Positions 44,337-53,575 are shown, numbered from the stretch's first letter. The stretch: 64,000 bases of DNA from Acinetobacter pittii (GCF_034064985.1 NZ_CP139249.1:2480001-2544000), one strand, 5' to 3'. Numbers and translations are program-made. Notes: a model not told the origin generated them from the letters alone.

Positions 44337-44675
44337 TTATTGTTTAATATATTTTGGAAACTCTTTTAAAACCTTATGACAAAAGTGGCCCTGTGTGTCC
44401 TCTTTCTTACGCTCTTCAAACTCCTTCATACCAAATTTCATGACTTCTCTACCGTATTTTTCGCCGAGATCATGTTTAGTACATTTTGCAGCAGCATCCT
44501 TTAACTCTTCTGAATAATAGTGATAGTTGCAATCAAGTTGAGCACGGCTTAAAAAACCATGTAGCTCTACTGCTTTCTCACACTGTGTTTGCTCTAAAAG
44601 ATTTCTAGACTCTTGAGCAGCATAAATTGATGTTGCTACGAATAAAGTGAAAATCGTTACTAAAAAATTACGCAT
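44337..44675 (-). CDS. Small exported Cys-containing protein (112 aa)
   Basis: Signal peptide about residues 1-19 (FLVTIFTLFVATSIYA-AQ). The mature part is charged and helical with four Cys (QTQCEKA, LDCNYH, AAKCTKH, GHFCHKV). Not recognised. Its architecture recalls the exported protein at 30046-30375. Confidence 0.7.
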   Translation of the reverse strand: MRNFLVTIFTLFVATSIYAAQESRNLLEQTQCEKAVELHGFLSRAQLDCNYHYYSEELKDAAAKCTKHDLGEKYGREVMKFGMKEFEERKKEDTQGHFCHKVLKEFPKYIKQ

Positions 44676-44957
44676 TATTTCCCCGAAAAAGTTATTAAAA
44701 GTATTAGTGATAATATTGCGGGCGTATTAAATAATAATTATTTATAAGTGTCTATTAATAATAAAGAAAATAGGATAAAATCTCTTCTCTTTTGAATACT
44801 TAATCACCTTAATAAAATTGGGTGATTAATTTTTATCAAAAATAATATTAAATTTTTTTATAGCGATCTTTAATATAGTCCAAGTTATTCAAGAAAAGAG
44901 TTTTAGCAATATTTAATTGATTTCTACACTACTAAAACCCTTACTCATTTCAGCGCT

Positions 44958-45725
44958 TTAAAATCCTAGTTTCTTAAAGACAAAATAACCCACATGGCTT
45001 TCAAAGCTACCGTCATTTTGAATTTTGAAATACTTCTTCACGAGGTCAGATGAACCTTCCTGCAAATAGCGTAAAGTTTTGATTTGATCTTCAGGCGTTT
45101 TCATTCGCTTTACCCAACTATCAAAGTCTAACGCGAGCGTTTGTTTATCTAAACCTACCAAGTCAAAGCCTGCATCTTCAATAAAATACATCCACTCTTT
45201 GACACTATAGTTTCGTACATGACTTGGGTCTCGAATCGTTTCGATGGTCTGTAAAAACGTATCTAATATGGGCGAGCTAGAACTGATAATGTCTACAAAA
45301 ATAACAATACCATCAGGCTTAAGCACGCGGTTTATTTCTTTCATAGCCGTCGGAACATGTTGCCAGTGATGAGCTGAATATCGGCTAATCACGACATCAA
45401 ACTGCTGATCACTAAAAGGCATGTCTTCAGCAATGCCCTGCTGCACAAAGATATTTTTTAATTTACGTTGGCTAGCAGCCTTAGACACGGTGTCTAACAT
45501 TTCATGAGATAAATCGTAAGCAAAAACAAGGTCAGCATGTGGAGCAACATTATACGAGACATGACCACCACCACAGCCTAAATCAAGAACTACAGCCTTT
45601 TCAATTTTCTGAACTTCATTAATAAATTTATTAAATTCAATCCCTTCAGAATGAGCTTGGCTGTTTAAATAATCGATAGATTTATTTTGATATTGTTTTT
45701 GGTTTATATCGTGCTGGGTGATCAT
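44958..45725 (-). CDS. Class I SAM-dependent methyltransferase (UbiE/YcgJ-like)
   Basis: 255 residues from the ATG at 45725, which has a strong AGGAGG-type ribosome binding site; ten further codons are open upstream but unsupported. Motif I VVLDLGCGGGHVSYNVA, then FAYDLSHEMLDTV, DVVISRYSAHHW and EINRVLKPDGIVIFVDI are typical of Methyltransf_11 enzymes. Small-molecule methyltransferase of unknown substrate. Transcribed alone. Confidence 0.92.
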   Translation of the reverse strand: MITQHDINQKQYQNKSIDYLNSQAHSEGIEFNKFINEVQKIEKAVVLDLGCGGGHVSYNVAPHADLVFAYDLSHEMLDTVSKAASQRKLKNIFVQQGIAEDMPFSDQQFDVVISRYSAHHWQHVPTAMKEINRVLKPDGIVIFVDIISSSSPILDTFLQTIETIRDPSHVRNYSVKEWMYFIEDAGFDLVGLDKQTLALDFDSWVKRMKTPEDQIKTLRYLQEGSSDLVKKYFKIQNDGSFESHVGYFVFKKLGF

Positions 45726-45922
45726 AACCTTGCTCCTCCTTTGTAATGGAATCACATTAAAGGAAAAGTTAGATAAAAAATAATGATTAGTTTTTCTTTG
45801 ATTGATAAATAAAAGTTATTATTTAATTTTAACTTGATACACAGCAATGACAAAATGTGAAACTTCTAAACTTAGTTAGATCGCTATACTGTTTGTATCT
45901 AGAAATTTTATAAGAACAGTAG

Positions 45923-46597
45923 ATGCAAAAAGCCATTTTATTCGATTTAGATCAAACTCTACTTGACCGAAATACATCCCTTATAAAATTTGTTGAGTGG
46001 CAAGTAAACTTTTTTCAATTAGTATCACAAGAAAATAAACAAGCTTTTATTACTAGATTTATCGAATTAGATAACAATGGAAGTGTGTGGAAAGATTTGG
46101 TTTATTCTCAATTATTAGAAGATTTTAATATAAAAACCTTTAGTGTTGAGAGCCTACTTGAATCATACATTAACGACTTTAATAAGTTTTGCCGCCCTTT
46201 TGAGAAAGTTCCAGAAACAATTCAAAATCTTTATCACAAAGGACATAAATTAGACTTAGTTTCTAATGGAAAATCACCTTTTCAAGAAAGCAACTTTTAT
46301 GCGCTTGGACTCAGAGAGTTTTTCTCTACAGTCATTGTCTCAGAAGCGATAGGTATACGAAAACCAGATCCACGAATATTTGAGTTTGCATGTAAGGAAC
46401 TCGACTGTATTCCTAATCACTGTATTTTTGTCGGAGATAACCTTAAAGCCGATATCGAAGGTGCTAGAAAAGTCGGAATGCGAACTATCTTTTTTCACCC
46501 AAATCCTTCTATCAACTCTTCTTTAGCAGATGAAAAAATTCATCATTATGAACAGTTAGAAACAGCAATTAATACATTAGAAAATTTCATTCTTTAG
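45923..46597 (+). CDS. HAD-family hydrolase (phosphatase)
   Basis: 224 residues. Motif I LFDLDQTLLDRN with the nucleophilic Asp, a helical cap, motif II DLVSNGKS, motif III around IRKPDPRIF, motif IV FVGDNLKADIEGARKVGM. YjjG/pyrimidine-nucleotidase or phosphoglycolate-phosphatase-like; the exact substrate cannot be read. A strong hairpin follows the stop. Confidence 0.9.
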   Translation: MQKAILFDLDQTLLDRNTSLIKFVEWQVNFFQLVSQENKQAFITRFIELDNNGSVWKDLVYSQLLEDFNIKTFSVESLLESYINDFNKFCRPFEKVPETIQNLYHKGHKLDLVSNGKSPFQESNFYALGLREFFSTVIVSEAIGIRKPDPRIFEFACKELDCIPNHCIFVGDNLKADIEGARKVGMRTIFFHPNPSINSSLADEKIHHYEQLETAINTLENFIL

Positions 46598-46628
46598 AAA
46601 AGGATATTTGTTCTTTTATTAAATCCAC

Positions 46629-46670
46629 AAAGAGCACTGTTTAGTCACCCTTACTGAAACAGTGCTCTTT
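46629..46670 (+). terminator. Long hairpin terminator after the HAD gene
   Basis: A perfect 14-bp stem AAAGAGCACTGTTT / AAACAGTGCTCTTT (46629-46642 and 46657-46670) with a 14-base loop. Confidence 0.75.
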
Positions 46671-46818
46671 GCTCCATCCCAACCTCTATCCAGAAAGGTT
46701 CGATGCATAGAAATAGTGTATGTACCTTTGACTCAAAATGTTTCCTGTATTTTTTAAAATTTTTAAACATTCACAGCATAAAAATAAAGTATATTGAATT
46801 TTATCAGAAGATTCTTCT

Positions 46819-47316
46819 TTGGTTTATATTTTGAACAGAACAGAATACACACTAGATCGTATAGATCGGAAAATTTTATCTGCGTTACGTAGTAATGGCC
46901 GTTTAACCGTTGCTCAATTGGCCGAAGAAGTTGGTCTTTCATCTTCTCCATGCTGGACACGACTAAAACGTCTGGAAACTTTAAAAATTATTGAAGGATA
47001 TACGGTAAACGTAAACCAAAAAGCGATTGGCATTCATGAAGTTTTTTTTATTGAAATTACTTTAGAGCGCCATGACGACGAAATGCTAGAGAAGTTCAGC
47101 GAAGCATTAGCAGATATACCTGAAGTAGTGGAAGCGCATCTCGTTACAGGTGACTATGATTATTTGGTGAAAGTAGCAGTCAAAGATGCTGACCATTACG
47201 AACGATTTTTAAGAAAAAAACTTTATTCAATTAAAGGAATACGCCACACCCGTTCGACCTTTGCCCTACGCCCTCTCAAATCTGCCAATACAGCCGATTT
47301 AATGTTAATTGAATAA
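46819..47316 (+). CDS. Lrp/AsnC-family transcriptional regulator
   Basis: 165 residues. HTH: LDRIDRKILSALRSNGRLTVAQLAEEVGLSSSPCWTRLKRLETLKIIEGYTVNVN, then the RAM ligand domain (HLVTGDYDYLVKVAVKDADHYERFLRKKL, GIRHTRSTFALRPL). The first in-frame codon is TTG (46819); a second TTG at 46831 is an alternative, and no ATG precedes the HTH. A proC-like gene lies nearby on the other strand, consistent with amino-acid control, but the target is not shown. Confidence 0.92.
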   Translation: MVYILNRTEYTLDRIDRKILSALRSNGRLTVAQLAEEVGLSSSPCWTRLKRLETLKIIEGYTVNVNQKAIGIHEVFFIEITLERHDDEMLEKFSEALADIPEVVEAHLVTGDYDYLVKVAVKDADHYERFLRKKLYSIKGIRHTRSTFALRPLKSANTADLMLIE

Positions 47317-47383
47317 AAGGGTTAAACACTTACAGTTAAATCTTTAATTTATTGATTTTAAAATCTTTATTAATTTAAATGCT

Positions 47384-47422
47384 AAAAAATATAACAGATA
47401 ATAGCTCTGTTATATTTTTTTT
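47384..47422 (+). terminator. Terminator after the Lrp-type gene
   Basis: AAAAAATATAACAG pairs with CTGTTATATTTTTT (47384-47397 and 47407-47420), followed by more T. Confidence 0.85.
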
Positions 47423-47494
47423 AAAAAATTCTGTATCTATGATTACAGCCACTACTTCTTCAAAATGTAATTAATCTGAATTGGAGGCATCGCC

Positions 47495-47611
47495 ATGAAC
47501 ATTTTGAAGAAAAAAAATAAGGCCAGTTTTGTATTCTTTATTATTACTCTCTACTCTTTTATTGGGTTTGGCTTAGGTTTCATTATTTGGGAATACTTTT
47601 TAAAGGCCTAA
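47495..47611 (+). CDS. 38-residue single-span membrane peptide
   Basis: GGAGG lies 8 bases before the ATG. The product has a basic start (MNILKKKNKAS) and one long hydrophobic helix (FVFFIITLYSFIGFGLGFII) ending WEYFLKA, with the charge pattern of an N-in inner-membrane small protein. The gene ends 15 bases from the convergent proC-like stop. It may be a small subunit or regulator of a membrane protein; no partner is encoded beside it. Confidence 0.65.
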   Translation: MNILKKKNKASFVFFIITLYSFIGFGLGFIIWEYFLKA

Positions 47612-47626
47612 GTTGCGCAAAAAGAG

Positions 47627-48436
47627 TTAATTAACTTCTGTAATAATTTCAGAAGTAATTTCTTTACTACGATGATATGCGGCCTTCATTGCTAAACGTA
47701 TATCATCGGATAGGTTCCCTAGCTCAAACATTCTTAGAGCTGATTCTGTAATTCCGTTAGCCAAAGTGACTTTCCCGCACAAATCTGCAGGTGGGACATT
47801 ACTTTTACGAACCATTTCAACTGCACCGCTGGCCGCTTGGAATGCTAAATCTAGGGCAAATTGCTTATCAAGCCCTAAAGAAACCCCTGTCTTTATCATG
47901 CTATCTAAAATATAGAAAAAGTAAGCTGGACCCGAACCAGAAAGCGCAATAATTGCATCGGTTTGTGATTCAGAGGGCGCCCAAAAGGTCTGTCCCGTTG
48001 CAGAGTATAATGACTCGATTAAGTCTTTATCGAGTTGGTCCATTTGCTCTGAAGCAATAAGTACATGCGTACCCGTATGTGTAAGCACAGGCGGATTTGA
48101 AATCACACGGACAATTTTTTTTGAACCTGTAAAACGGCCCAAGTTTGCAATATCAATCCCTGCCATCATTGAAACAATGATTTTATTTGCTAACACTTTT
48201 TTAAGAGGTACAAGTATCTCTTTTAACTGTTTAGGTTCTAATAGCAATACAACAATTTCAGCTTTTTTTAATCCATTTTCATTTTGCTTTAAAGCATTTG
48301 TAGGATTAATATTTTTCTCTTCAATTAGATGTATTTTTTCTTTTTTAAATCCTTTTAAAACCAACCCTCCTATTAAAGCCAAAGCTAAATTACTACTACC
48401 AACAAAGCAAATATTAGGGTGTACTGCATTTAACAT
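47627..48436 (-). CDS. Pyrroline-5-carboxylate reductase homologue (divergent)
   Basis: 269 residues. The C-terminal ProC signature is intact: ALSGSGPAYFFYILDSMIKTGVSLGL, AASGAVEMVRKSNVPPADLCGKVTLANGITESAL. The N-terminal nucleotide-binding part is unusual: the normal GxGxMA reads FVGSSNLALALIGG, and the segment between strands 2 and 4 is shortened. It would reduce pyrroline-5-carboxylate to proline if active. It may be a second, specialised paralogue; the main proC would lie elsewhere. Confidence 0.8.
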   Translation of the reverse strand: MLNAVHPNICFVGSSNLALALIGGLVLKGFKKEKIHLIEEKNINPTNALKQNENGLKKAEIVVLLLEPKQLKEILVPLKKVLANKIIVSMMAGIDIANLGRFTGSKKIVRVISNPPVLTHTGTHVLIASEQMDQLDKDLIESLYSATGQTFWAPSESQTDAIIALSGSGPAYFFYILDSMIKTGVSLGLDKQFALDLAFQAASGAVEMVRKSNVPPADLCGKVTLANGITESALRMFELGNLSDDIRLAMKAAYHRSKEITSEIITEVN

Positions 48437-48791
48437 TTAAAATGTTTTCCTTTCTTAAGAGAGGCTTATAACAATAAATATTTCTATTAATTATGAATAT
48501 TAAATTTAAGATGACCGTCTGAATTCTGTATAAAGAACCCATTTTAATAAAATATATTATTAAAATGGGTTTTGTTTTATTTGCGCAATAAATAAAACAA
48601 CTTTAACTTAAGCCTAATGTAGTAGCTTTATAAGCAAAGACCACCTAAGAATTGTTCAAAATATGTAACTATTACTATAGTATTGTAAATAGTCTATATC
48701 TCTGTAAGAGAATAAAATTTTTCAATTGAGCTTATTAAGTAGAATATCTTTTATTTACAATAATATTGTAGGTGTATTTTTTTAACTTTAA
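48437..48791. other. Intergenic region with a 14-bp hairpin
   Basis: About 355 AT-rich bases between two minus-strand genes. AACCCATTTTAATA and its complement (48536-48549 and 48558-48571) form a hairpin with a T-rich plus-strand tail. No gene seen. Confidence 0.5.
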
Positions 48792-49013
48792 TTAAATCTT
48801 TTCTTTTTTTTCTACAATTCGCTCTGCTCTTCTTGTTGCTTGCGCTAAATCTATATCTTCGCACACCCAGAAAGAAAGAATTTTTCCAGATAAATGAAAG
48901 TGTTGTTTAACATATTGAGAACTATGATCCGAATAATGATCTTCCACTTTAAAAGTATCTTTATTATTTTCTATTTTTTGACCGTCAAAAATACCGCCAA
49001 TACAAATATCCAT
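48792..49013 (-). CDS. Hypothetical protein (73 aa)
   Basis: Small soluble protein beginning MDICIGGIFDGQKIENN, then KDTFKVEDHYSDHSSQYVKQHF and a Lys/Arg-rich helical end (ATRRAERIVEKKEKI). The G-G-x-x-x-G-x start resembles small phage-associated proteins of unknown function. Not recognised; the ribosome binding site is weak. Confidence 0.5.
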   Translation of the reverse strand: MDICIGGIFDGQKIENNKDTFKVEDHYSDHSSQYVKQHFHLSGKILSFWVCEDIDLAQATRRAERIVEKKEKI

Positions 49014-49126
49014 TTTAATACCAAAAATTTAATAAATCATATTATAACATAAAATTAATGAAGCCATTCTAAACAAGTATTTGATACTTCTCTTTTATTT
49101 TAAATACAATTTGAGTTTTAAATTAT

Positions 49127-49156
49127 AAAAAACCCACAAATTTAAGTGGGTTTTCG
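49127..49156 (-). terminator. Terminator of the cold-shock gene
   Basis: AAAACCCAC / GTGGGTTTT (49129-49137 and 49146-49154), with a T run on the minus strand, about 70 bases after the cold-shock stop codon. Confidence 0.85.
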
Positions 49157-49226
49157 CAAAATACTATATGTTTAAATATAATTTATTTAAAAATGTATTT
49201 AAATTCAATAAAGTATTTTTATTTAA

Positions 49227-49442
49227 TTATGAGTTTTGAAGAATAACAATATTTGAAGCCTGTGGCCCTTTTTTACCTTGTACTACAGTGAACTCAACAC
49301 GTTGCCCTTCGAGAAGAACTTTAAAACCTTGTGTTTGAATATCGGTAAAATGAGCAAAAATATCTTTGCCTTCATCAGTTGCAATAAAACCAAAACCTTT
49401 AGTTTCATTGAACCACTTTACTGTACCAGTAGAATTAGACAT
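49227..49442 (-). CDS. Cold-shock protein (CspA family)
   Basis: 71 residues, a single cold-shock domain. [31 protein letters not shown] contains RNP1 (KGFGFI) and RNP2 (DIFAHF). It binds single-stranded RNA/DNA as an RNA chaperone. A consensus promoter 165 bases upstream implies a 5' leader of about 155 nt, similar to the thermosensing leader of E. coli cspA. Confidence 0.95.
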   Translation of the reverse strand: MSNSTGTVKWFNETKGFGFIATDEGKDIFAHFTDIQTQGFKVLLEGQRVEFTVVQGKKGPQASNIVILQNS

Positions 49443-49606
49443 GTTTTAATCCTGAATCTTTAAAATATTATAACTTATTATTGGGGGAAACCAATTTAAC
49501 TAAAAAATAGACGTGAAAACTTAAACAACTGAAAACCGAAGGATTATAAATAAAACTACGAAAATAGAAATTTATGATGACAAGAATATTTTGTTAGTTA
49601 TGCTCG

Positions 49607-49634
49607 ATAATACACGCTTCAAAATCATTTGCAA
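49607..49634 (-). promoter_or_regulatory. Promoter of the cold-shock gene, giving a long leader
   Basis: On the minus strand TTGCAA (49634-49629) and TATTAT (49612-49607) are 16 bp apart. Transcription would start near 49600, about 158 nt before the ATG. Confidence 0.6.
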
Positions 49635-49683
49635 TCGATATTCAACATAATTAAAGCAACAAAAATTCTATGCCTCTTTATCC

Positions 49684-50616
49684 CTAGTAAAACTTCTGTT
49701 CACCAGCAGGACGTGTCTTAAAACGTCGGTGAAACCACATGTATTGTGTAGGGGCAATACGAATTTGATTCTCAATAATCTTGTTTACTCTTTCAGCGTC
49801 ACTGACTTCACAGCCACTTGGGAAGTTTTCTAATTTTGGTTCTACCAACACATGGTATTGAGGGTTACGAATATTACCACTACGGTAAAAATATAAAGGC
49901 ACGGCTGCTGCTTTTGAGATATCCATTAGTCTGCGATGAGCTGTAACTGTAGCGGCCTGAATACCGAAAAATGATGCCATGACACCTTGTTTTAAGCCAA
50001 AGTCCTGATCTGGGCTATACCATATCGCATGACCATGTTTAAGATTTTGGATGAGTCCACGCATGTTATCTCGAGCAATCTGGTTCTTATACACTCTTGC
50101 ACGACTACGATGAATCAGAAAATCTAAAAACGGATTGTTTTGAGGTCGGTAAACTACGTCCATATTAAAGAATAAAGTACACGCCGCTCCACCTGCATCT
50201 AAAAGCGTACTGTGGGTACCTAATAAAAGTACGCCATTTTCCTGATTATTGGTTAAATTTTCTAAACCATCTATGTGGACACGGCTTTTAAACCAATTTG
50301 GGCAATACCAAGCATTTAGAGCTTCAAATACACCCGTTAAAGTATCAACAAAAACCTGTTTAGCTTTTGCCTCAATTTGCAAAGGTGTTTTTTCTGGGAA
50401 ACATGCTTGTAAATTACGTAGTGTAGTTTTTCTTCGAGAACTTAAAGATTTCCACGCTATTTTTGATAGTAAGTCAGCAAGGCGCCATTGAATAGCCCAA
50501 GGTAACATCGCAAATAACATTAGAATAAAAGCTAAAAACCATATACCCCAATATTTAAATGATAAAAAGGAAAATTGAAACTCGCCAGATTTAAACTGCC
50601 GTTCATTTTTCGTCAT
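49684..50616 (-). CDS. lpxL: Lipid A late acyltransferase, HtrB/LpxL family
   Basis: 310 residues. One N-terminal membrane helix (YWGIWFLAFILMLFAMLPWAI). The catalytic H-x4-D/E motif is HSTLLD in LLLGTHSTLLDAGG. VYRPQNNPFLDFLIHRSRARVYKNQIARDNMRGLI, WYSPDQDFG and the C-terminal APTQYMWFHRRFKTRP closely parallel E. coli LpxL. It adds a secondary acyl chain to lipid A at the inner membrane. Acinetobacter has more than one paralogue, so the exact one is uncertain. It appears monocistronic. Confidence 0.88.
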   Translation of the reverse strand: MTKNERQFKSGEFQFSFLSFKYWGIWFLAFILMLFAMLPWAIQWRLADLLSKIAWKSLSSRRKTTLRNLQACFPEKTPLQIEAKAKQVFVDTLTGVFEALNAWYCPNWFKSRVHIDGLENLTNNQENGVLLLGTHSTLLDAGGAACTLFFNMDVVYRPQNNPFLDFLIHRSRARVYKNQIARDNMRGLIQNLKHGHAIWYSPDQDFGLKQGVMASFFGIQAATVTAHRRLMDISKAAAVPLYFYRSGNIRNPQYHVLVEPKLENFPSGCEVSDAERVNKIIENQIRIAPTQYMWFHRRFKTRPAGEQKFY

Positions 50617-50855
50617 ACTATAGATTTCTTGAGGTATAGACTTAGCATACTAACATGCTCAATTTTTAACGTTGTGTGCTTATGTTGCTTTCACTTTTAT
50701 AGTTTTATATGCCCTATTTATTTATACAAATCTATATTTTAAATATTTAATCTATGTAAGACTTAAATATACATAACCTTCTGTATACAACAATTATTTT
50801 CTCATTTAAAGTAACCGCACAATCTTGCCTCAATTGATAAATAGGATATATCAGC

Positions 50856-51473
50856 GTGAGCGGTCTTTTAGTATTTATAACAATAGCATTTCTTACCCTA
50901 TTAAGCCCAGGACCGGGAGTTTTATTTACTGTCACAAATTCAATTAACTATGGTGTTAAAACTGCTTTGTTTGGAATAAGTGGTTTAATTATTGGTATGT
51001 TTGTGATTGCTGTAATTTCTGCCAGCGGTGTAGGACTTATTATCACCAGTAACCCTACTATTTTTACGGTTTTAAAATTTATTGGTGCATTTTATTTAAT
51101 GTATCTAGGATATAAAAACTTTACTAAAAAGCCTCCTTCACAAGAGTTAATGACTGCTCAACAAAATAGTAAAGTTATAAGTAAATTTAAACTATTTTAT
51201 GAAGGTCTGCTCGCCTCTTTACTTAATCCAAAAACAATCGTATTTTTTATTGCACTCTTCCCTCAATTTATTGATATCAAGAAAGAAATTTTAAATCAGT
51301 TTTTAATTCTCTCTTTAACCTTTTGTTTTATCGGTTTTTTAATTCATTTGGTCTACGCAAATTTTTCTTCTATTTTTAAAGAGAAAATGTTGGCGGGCAA
51401 TAATTTCTCGATCCTCAATAAAATTAGTGGTGCTATTTTCTTTGTTCTCGCAGTTTTACTCATCGCCCAATAA
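50856..51473 (+). CDS. LysE/RhtB-family amino-acid exporter
   Basis: 205 residues from a GTG start with AGGA upstream. Six hydrophobic segments; the family start LTLLSPGPGVLFTVTNSINYGVKTALFGISGL and LLASLLNPKTIVFFIALFPQFI are diagnostic of LysE-type translocators. Substrate likely an amino acid or derivative. Divergent from the lpxL gene. Confidence 0.92.
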   Translation: MSGLLVFITIAFLTLLSPGPGVLFTVTNSINYGVKTALFGISGLIIGMFVIAVISASGVGLIITSNPTIFTVLKFIGAFYLMYLGYKNFTKKPPSQELMTAQQNSKVISKFKLFYEGLLASLLNPKTIVFFIALFPQFIDIKKEILNQFLILSLTFCFIGFLIHLVYANFSSIFKEKMLAGNNFSILNKISGAIFFVLAVLLIAQ

Positions 51474-51496
51474 ATTATTACTTAATATATTATGTT

Positions 51497-51530
51497 TTAA
51501 AAGCCTAAACTCATGGTTAGGCTTTTCAAG
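51497..51530. terminator. Shared terminator between LysE and lysozyme genes
   Basis: AAAAGCCTAA / TTAGGCTTTT (51499-51508 and 51517-51526) with A and T runs on opposite sides. It can serve both convergent genes. Confidence 0.85.
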
Positions 51531-51570
51531 TCTTTTGATCTTTAAATATATTTTTATCTAATTACAATTT

Positions 51571-52116
51571 TTAGACCACTACTCTGTTTAATATCCAACC
51601 ATAAAAAAAATCTTCATACTTGGGGTTATTCTCTGTAATTTCGATATAACGCTGCCCTTGCATAATATTTAAAACACGGACTAACACCTTTTCACCTTCT
51701 TTATGTCGGTTATTTAAATACATCTTAAGAGCTTGAAAAGTAAGAGGACCATATTGACCATCTACCACAAGATTTGGCCAACCTTCTTTTCCCTCTTTAT
51801 TCAGCAGATTTAAAGCACGTTGTAATAAAGGCTTTGCAAAATTGACACCACAGTTGATAGCTGTATCGAGTAACTCTTCGGCAATAGCGGGGCTAATCGT
51901 ATCAATTTGGTCAAACTGAGGTTCAAGCCAATATTGTTGTTTATAGATAGATTTAGCCACGGTTAATGGTAAATCTTGCATATGACCTTGATATCCATTT
52001 GATCGAGCGACGGCTTCTGTAATACCAAATTTAGTGGCATGGCCGTGATCAGATGGATGGTTAACATAGCCGCCTTCTCGGCTGATGAGTGATTCTAAGT
52101 ATTGATCAATATTCAT
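51571..52116 (-). CDS. Phage-type lysozyme, glycoside hydrolase family 108
   Basis: 181 residues, no signal peptide. The N-terminal domain starts with the catalytic Glu motif ISREGGYVNHPSDHGHATKFGIT, and the C-terminal domain is a peptidoglycan-binding one (VDGQYGPLTFQALKMYL). It degrades peptidoglycan during phage lysis. The upstream neighbour encodes a holin-like membrane protein, a normal lysis arrangement. A decayed paralogue lies at 29828-29969. Confidence 0.92.
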   Translation of the reverse strand: MNIDQYLESLISREGGYVNHPSDHGHATKFGITEAVARSNGYQGHMQDLPLTVAKSIYKQQYWLEPQFDQIDTISPAIAEELLDTAINCGVNFAKPLLQRALNLLNKEGKEGWPNLVVDGQYGPLTFQALKMYLNNRHKEGEKVLVRVLNIMQGQRYIEITENNPKYEDFFYGWILNRVVV

Positions 52117-52145
52117 TTTATTTTACCTATATGATTGAATCCGTC

Positions 52146-52535
52146 TTAACTATTTTGAAGATCATCTTTCGCCTTTTTTAGGTCTTTCATGACCTCCACA
52201 ATCGTTTTACCTTCTTGTTTATTGATAAAGTTAAATACCCATCTCACAATAGCCCAGCCCGGTAATCCGCAAATGAAGAAGAATCCACATAACGTGATCA
52301 TTCCCCAAATATCGGATACCCATTCATGTAAATTCCATTTCATAATAATGAAGGAACCGCCTGTCAGACTTGAAACTACGGTACAGATGAGACCCACAAT
52401 CCATTCTTGTGGTGAACGCGGAAAACGCATCATTAATACAACTGCGACAACTAAGCTGACTGCAAAAGCCACCATAATGGCAATACTATAAATATTTAAA
52501 AAAGTGGCTAACCCACTGGTTGAAACTGTTTCCAT
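52146..52535 (-). CDS. Holin-like membrane protein
   Basis: 129 residues. Three hydrophobic segments (YSIAIMVAFAVSLVVAVVLMM, WIVGLICTVVSSLTGGSFIIM, ITLCGFFFICGLPGWAIV) and a charged C-terminal tail (KQEGKTIVEVMKDLKKAKDD) fit a phage holin. It ends 30 bases before the GH108 lysozyme start on the same strand, which supports that role. Confidence 0.75.
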   Translation of the reverse strand: METVSTSGLATFLNIYSIAIMVAFAVSLVVAVVLMMRFPRSPQEWIVGLICTVVSSLTGGSFIIMKWNLHEWVSDIWGMITLCGFFFICGLPGWAIVRWVFNFINKQEGKTIVEVMKDLKKAKDDLQNS

Positions 52536-52744
52536 GACTTTGTCCTGCTTTAAAGGATAAAACTTAAAAAATCAACATAATCATTAGCTTGTTGTTTTTT
52601 ATGTTTTATAGTTACCCTTAGTTTTCTTTATTACAGTCAATAAAAAACACTAACGCTTTTAAACCGCGCCAAATCGCAAGACGAACTTATCCTTGACCCC
52701 ATGTTTCAGGGGCCCAAGAAAGAATGTTTGTATGCTAAAGCCTG

Positions 52745-52999
52745 TTAGTGTGCACTGCTTAAGGCCTGTTCAATCAACTCAATTACTGTGATTGCACCTA
52801 GCGCTTTTTGCATAGAGACTTGATCATCAAATATGAATGCTTCATCTTCAAGTTCATTGACAATCTGCTTTGCCTCCTCGAGTGCTCTTTTTATTTTTTG
52901 TACCTTATATTTGTTTACGTCTTTTGCAATTGTTGGGACATACCCTCCACGTTTTGCATTTTTAAGTTGTTTAGCTCTGTTCTGCATTGCTGTAGTCAT
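52745..52999 (-). CDS. Hypothetical phage-associated protein (84 aa)
   Basis: 84 residues, basic N-terminus (MQNRAKQLKNAKRGGY) then a helical coiled-coil-like region (KVQKIKRALEEAKQIVNELEDEA). It has a ribosome binding site-like GGAGA upstream. Position within the prophage remnant suggests a phage gene. Not recognised. Confidence 0.55.
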   Translation of the reverse strand: MTTAMQNRAKQLKNAKRGGYVPTIAKDVNKYKVQKIKRALEEAKQIVNELEDEAFIFDDQVSMQKALGAITVIELIEQALSSAH

Positions 53000-53570
53000 T
53001 CACTATCTCCAACTCAACTCACTCGTTTAGTAAGGCGTCTTTATCGTTTGTTATTCTTGAAGTTTTCATACATTCTCTCAGCAATATAGCCAAGCTATTA
53101 CTACAAATATGTGTCCGAAACGTTTCTTCTGGTACAACAATCATAAAGACCTAAACGTTATATATTTAAAGCCTTAATTTACAAATAAATATTTCCTTTT
53201 CTAAAAATGTAAAAAAGTATTAAACCTTCTAGAATTAAACATTTTCCATACTTTAATTTTTTGACCAAAAAGTTCATATAAGGCTTTGCCGTATATCGGA
53301 AACTTTTGTTAGAGCTCACAAACTTTGTTAAATTCTTCATGTTCTTGATACCCTTTATCGACGAACATTAAGCCTGATCCACGGAATCGGGCTTTTTTTA
53401 TTCCAATTTTTGTTTTGATAGCCTCTTAGCAAATAATAATTGAGCTATCTCCCTTTTATTCTGCTACTTATAGAAACAAAATAAATTTAGCTTTGATCTC
53501 AACACCCTGATAAAGCTAGAAATAGTGACTTAAACACAATTTAAACTTTATCTATGCAGCTGAAGATATA
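53000..53570. other. Leftward region beyond the repressor operators, no intact gene
   Basis: About 570 bases. A leftward promoter fires into it. On plus a terminator-like hairpin AGCCTGAT / ATCGGGCT plus seven T lies at 53371-53399. A minus-strand run of 19 codons beginning MFVDKGYQEHEEFN (start near 53368) ends at a stop and might be a gene relic. No complete gene is visible. Confidence 0.4.
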
Positions 53571-53575
53571 ACTGA

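Noticed and set aside
48536..48571. Terminator for a plus-strand gene
   Set aside because: The hairpin has a T-rich plus-strand tail but no plus-strand gene or promoter leads into it, so I list it only as structure in the gap.
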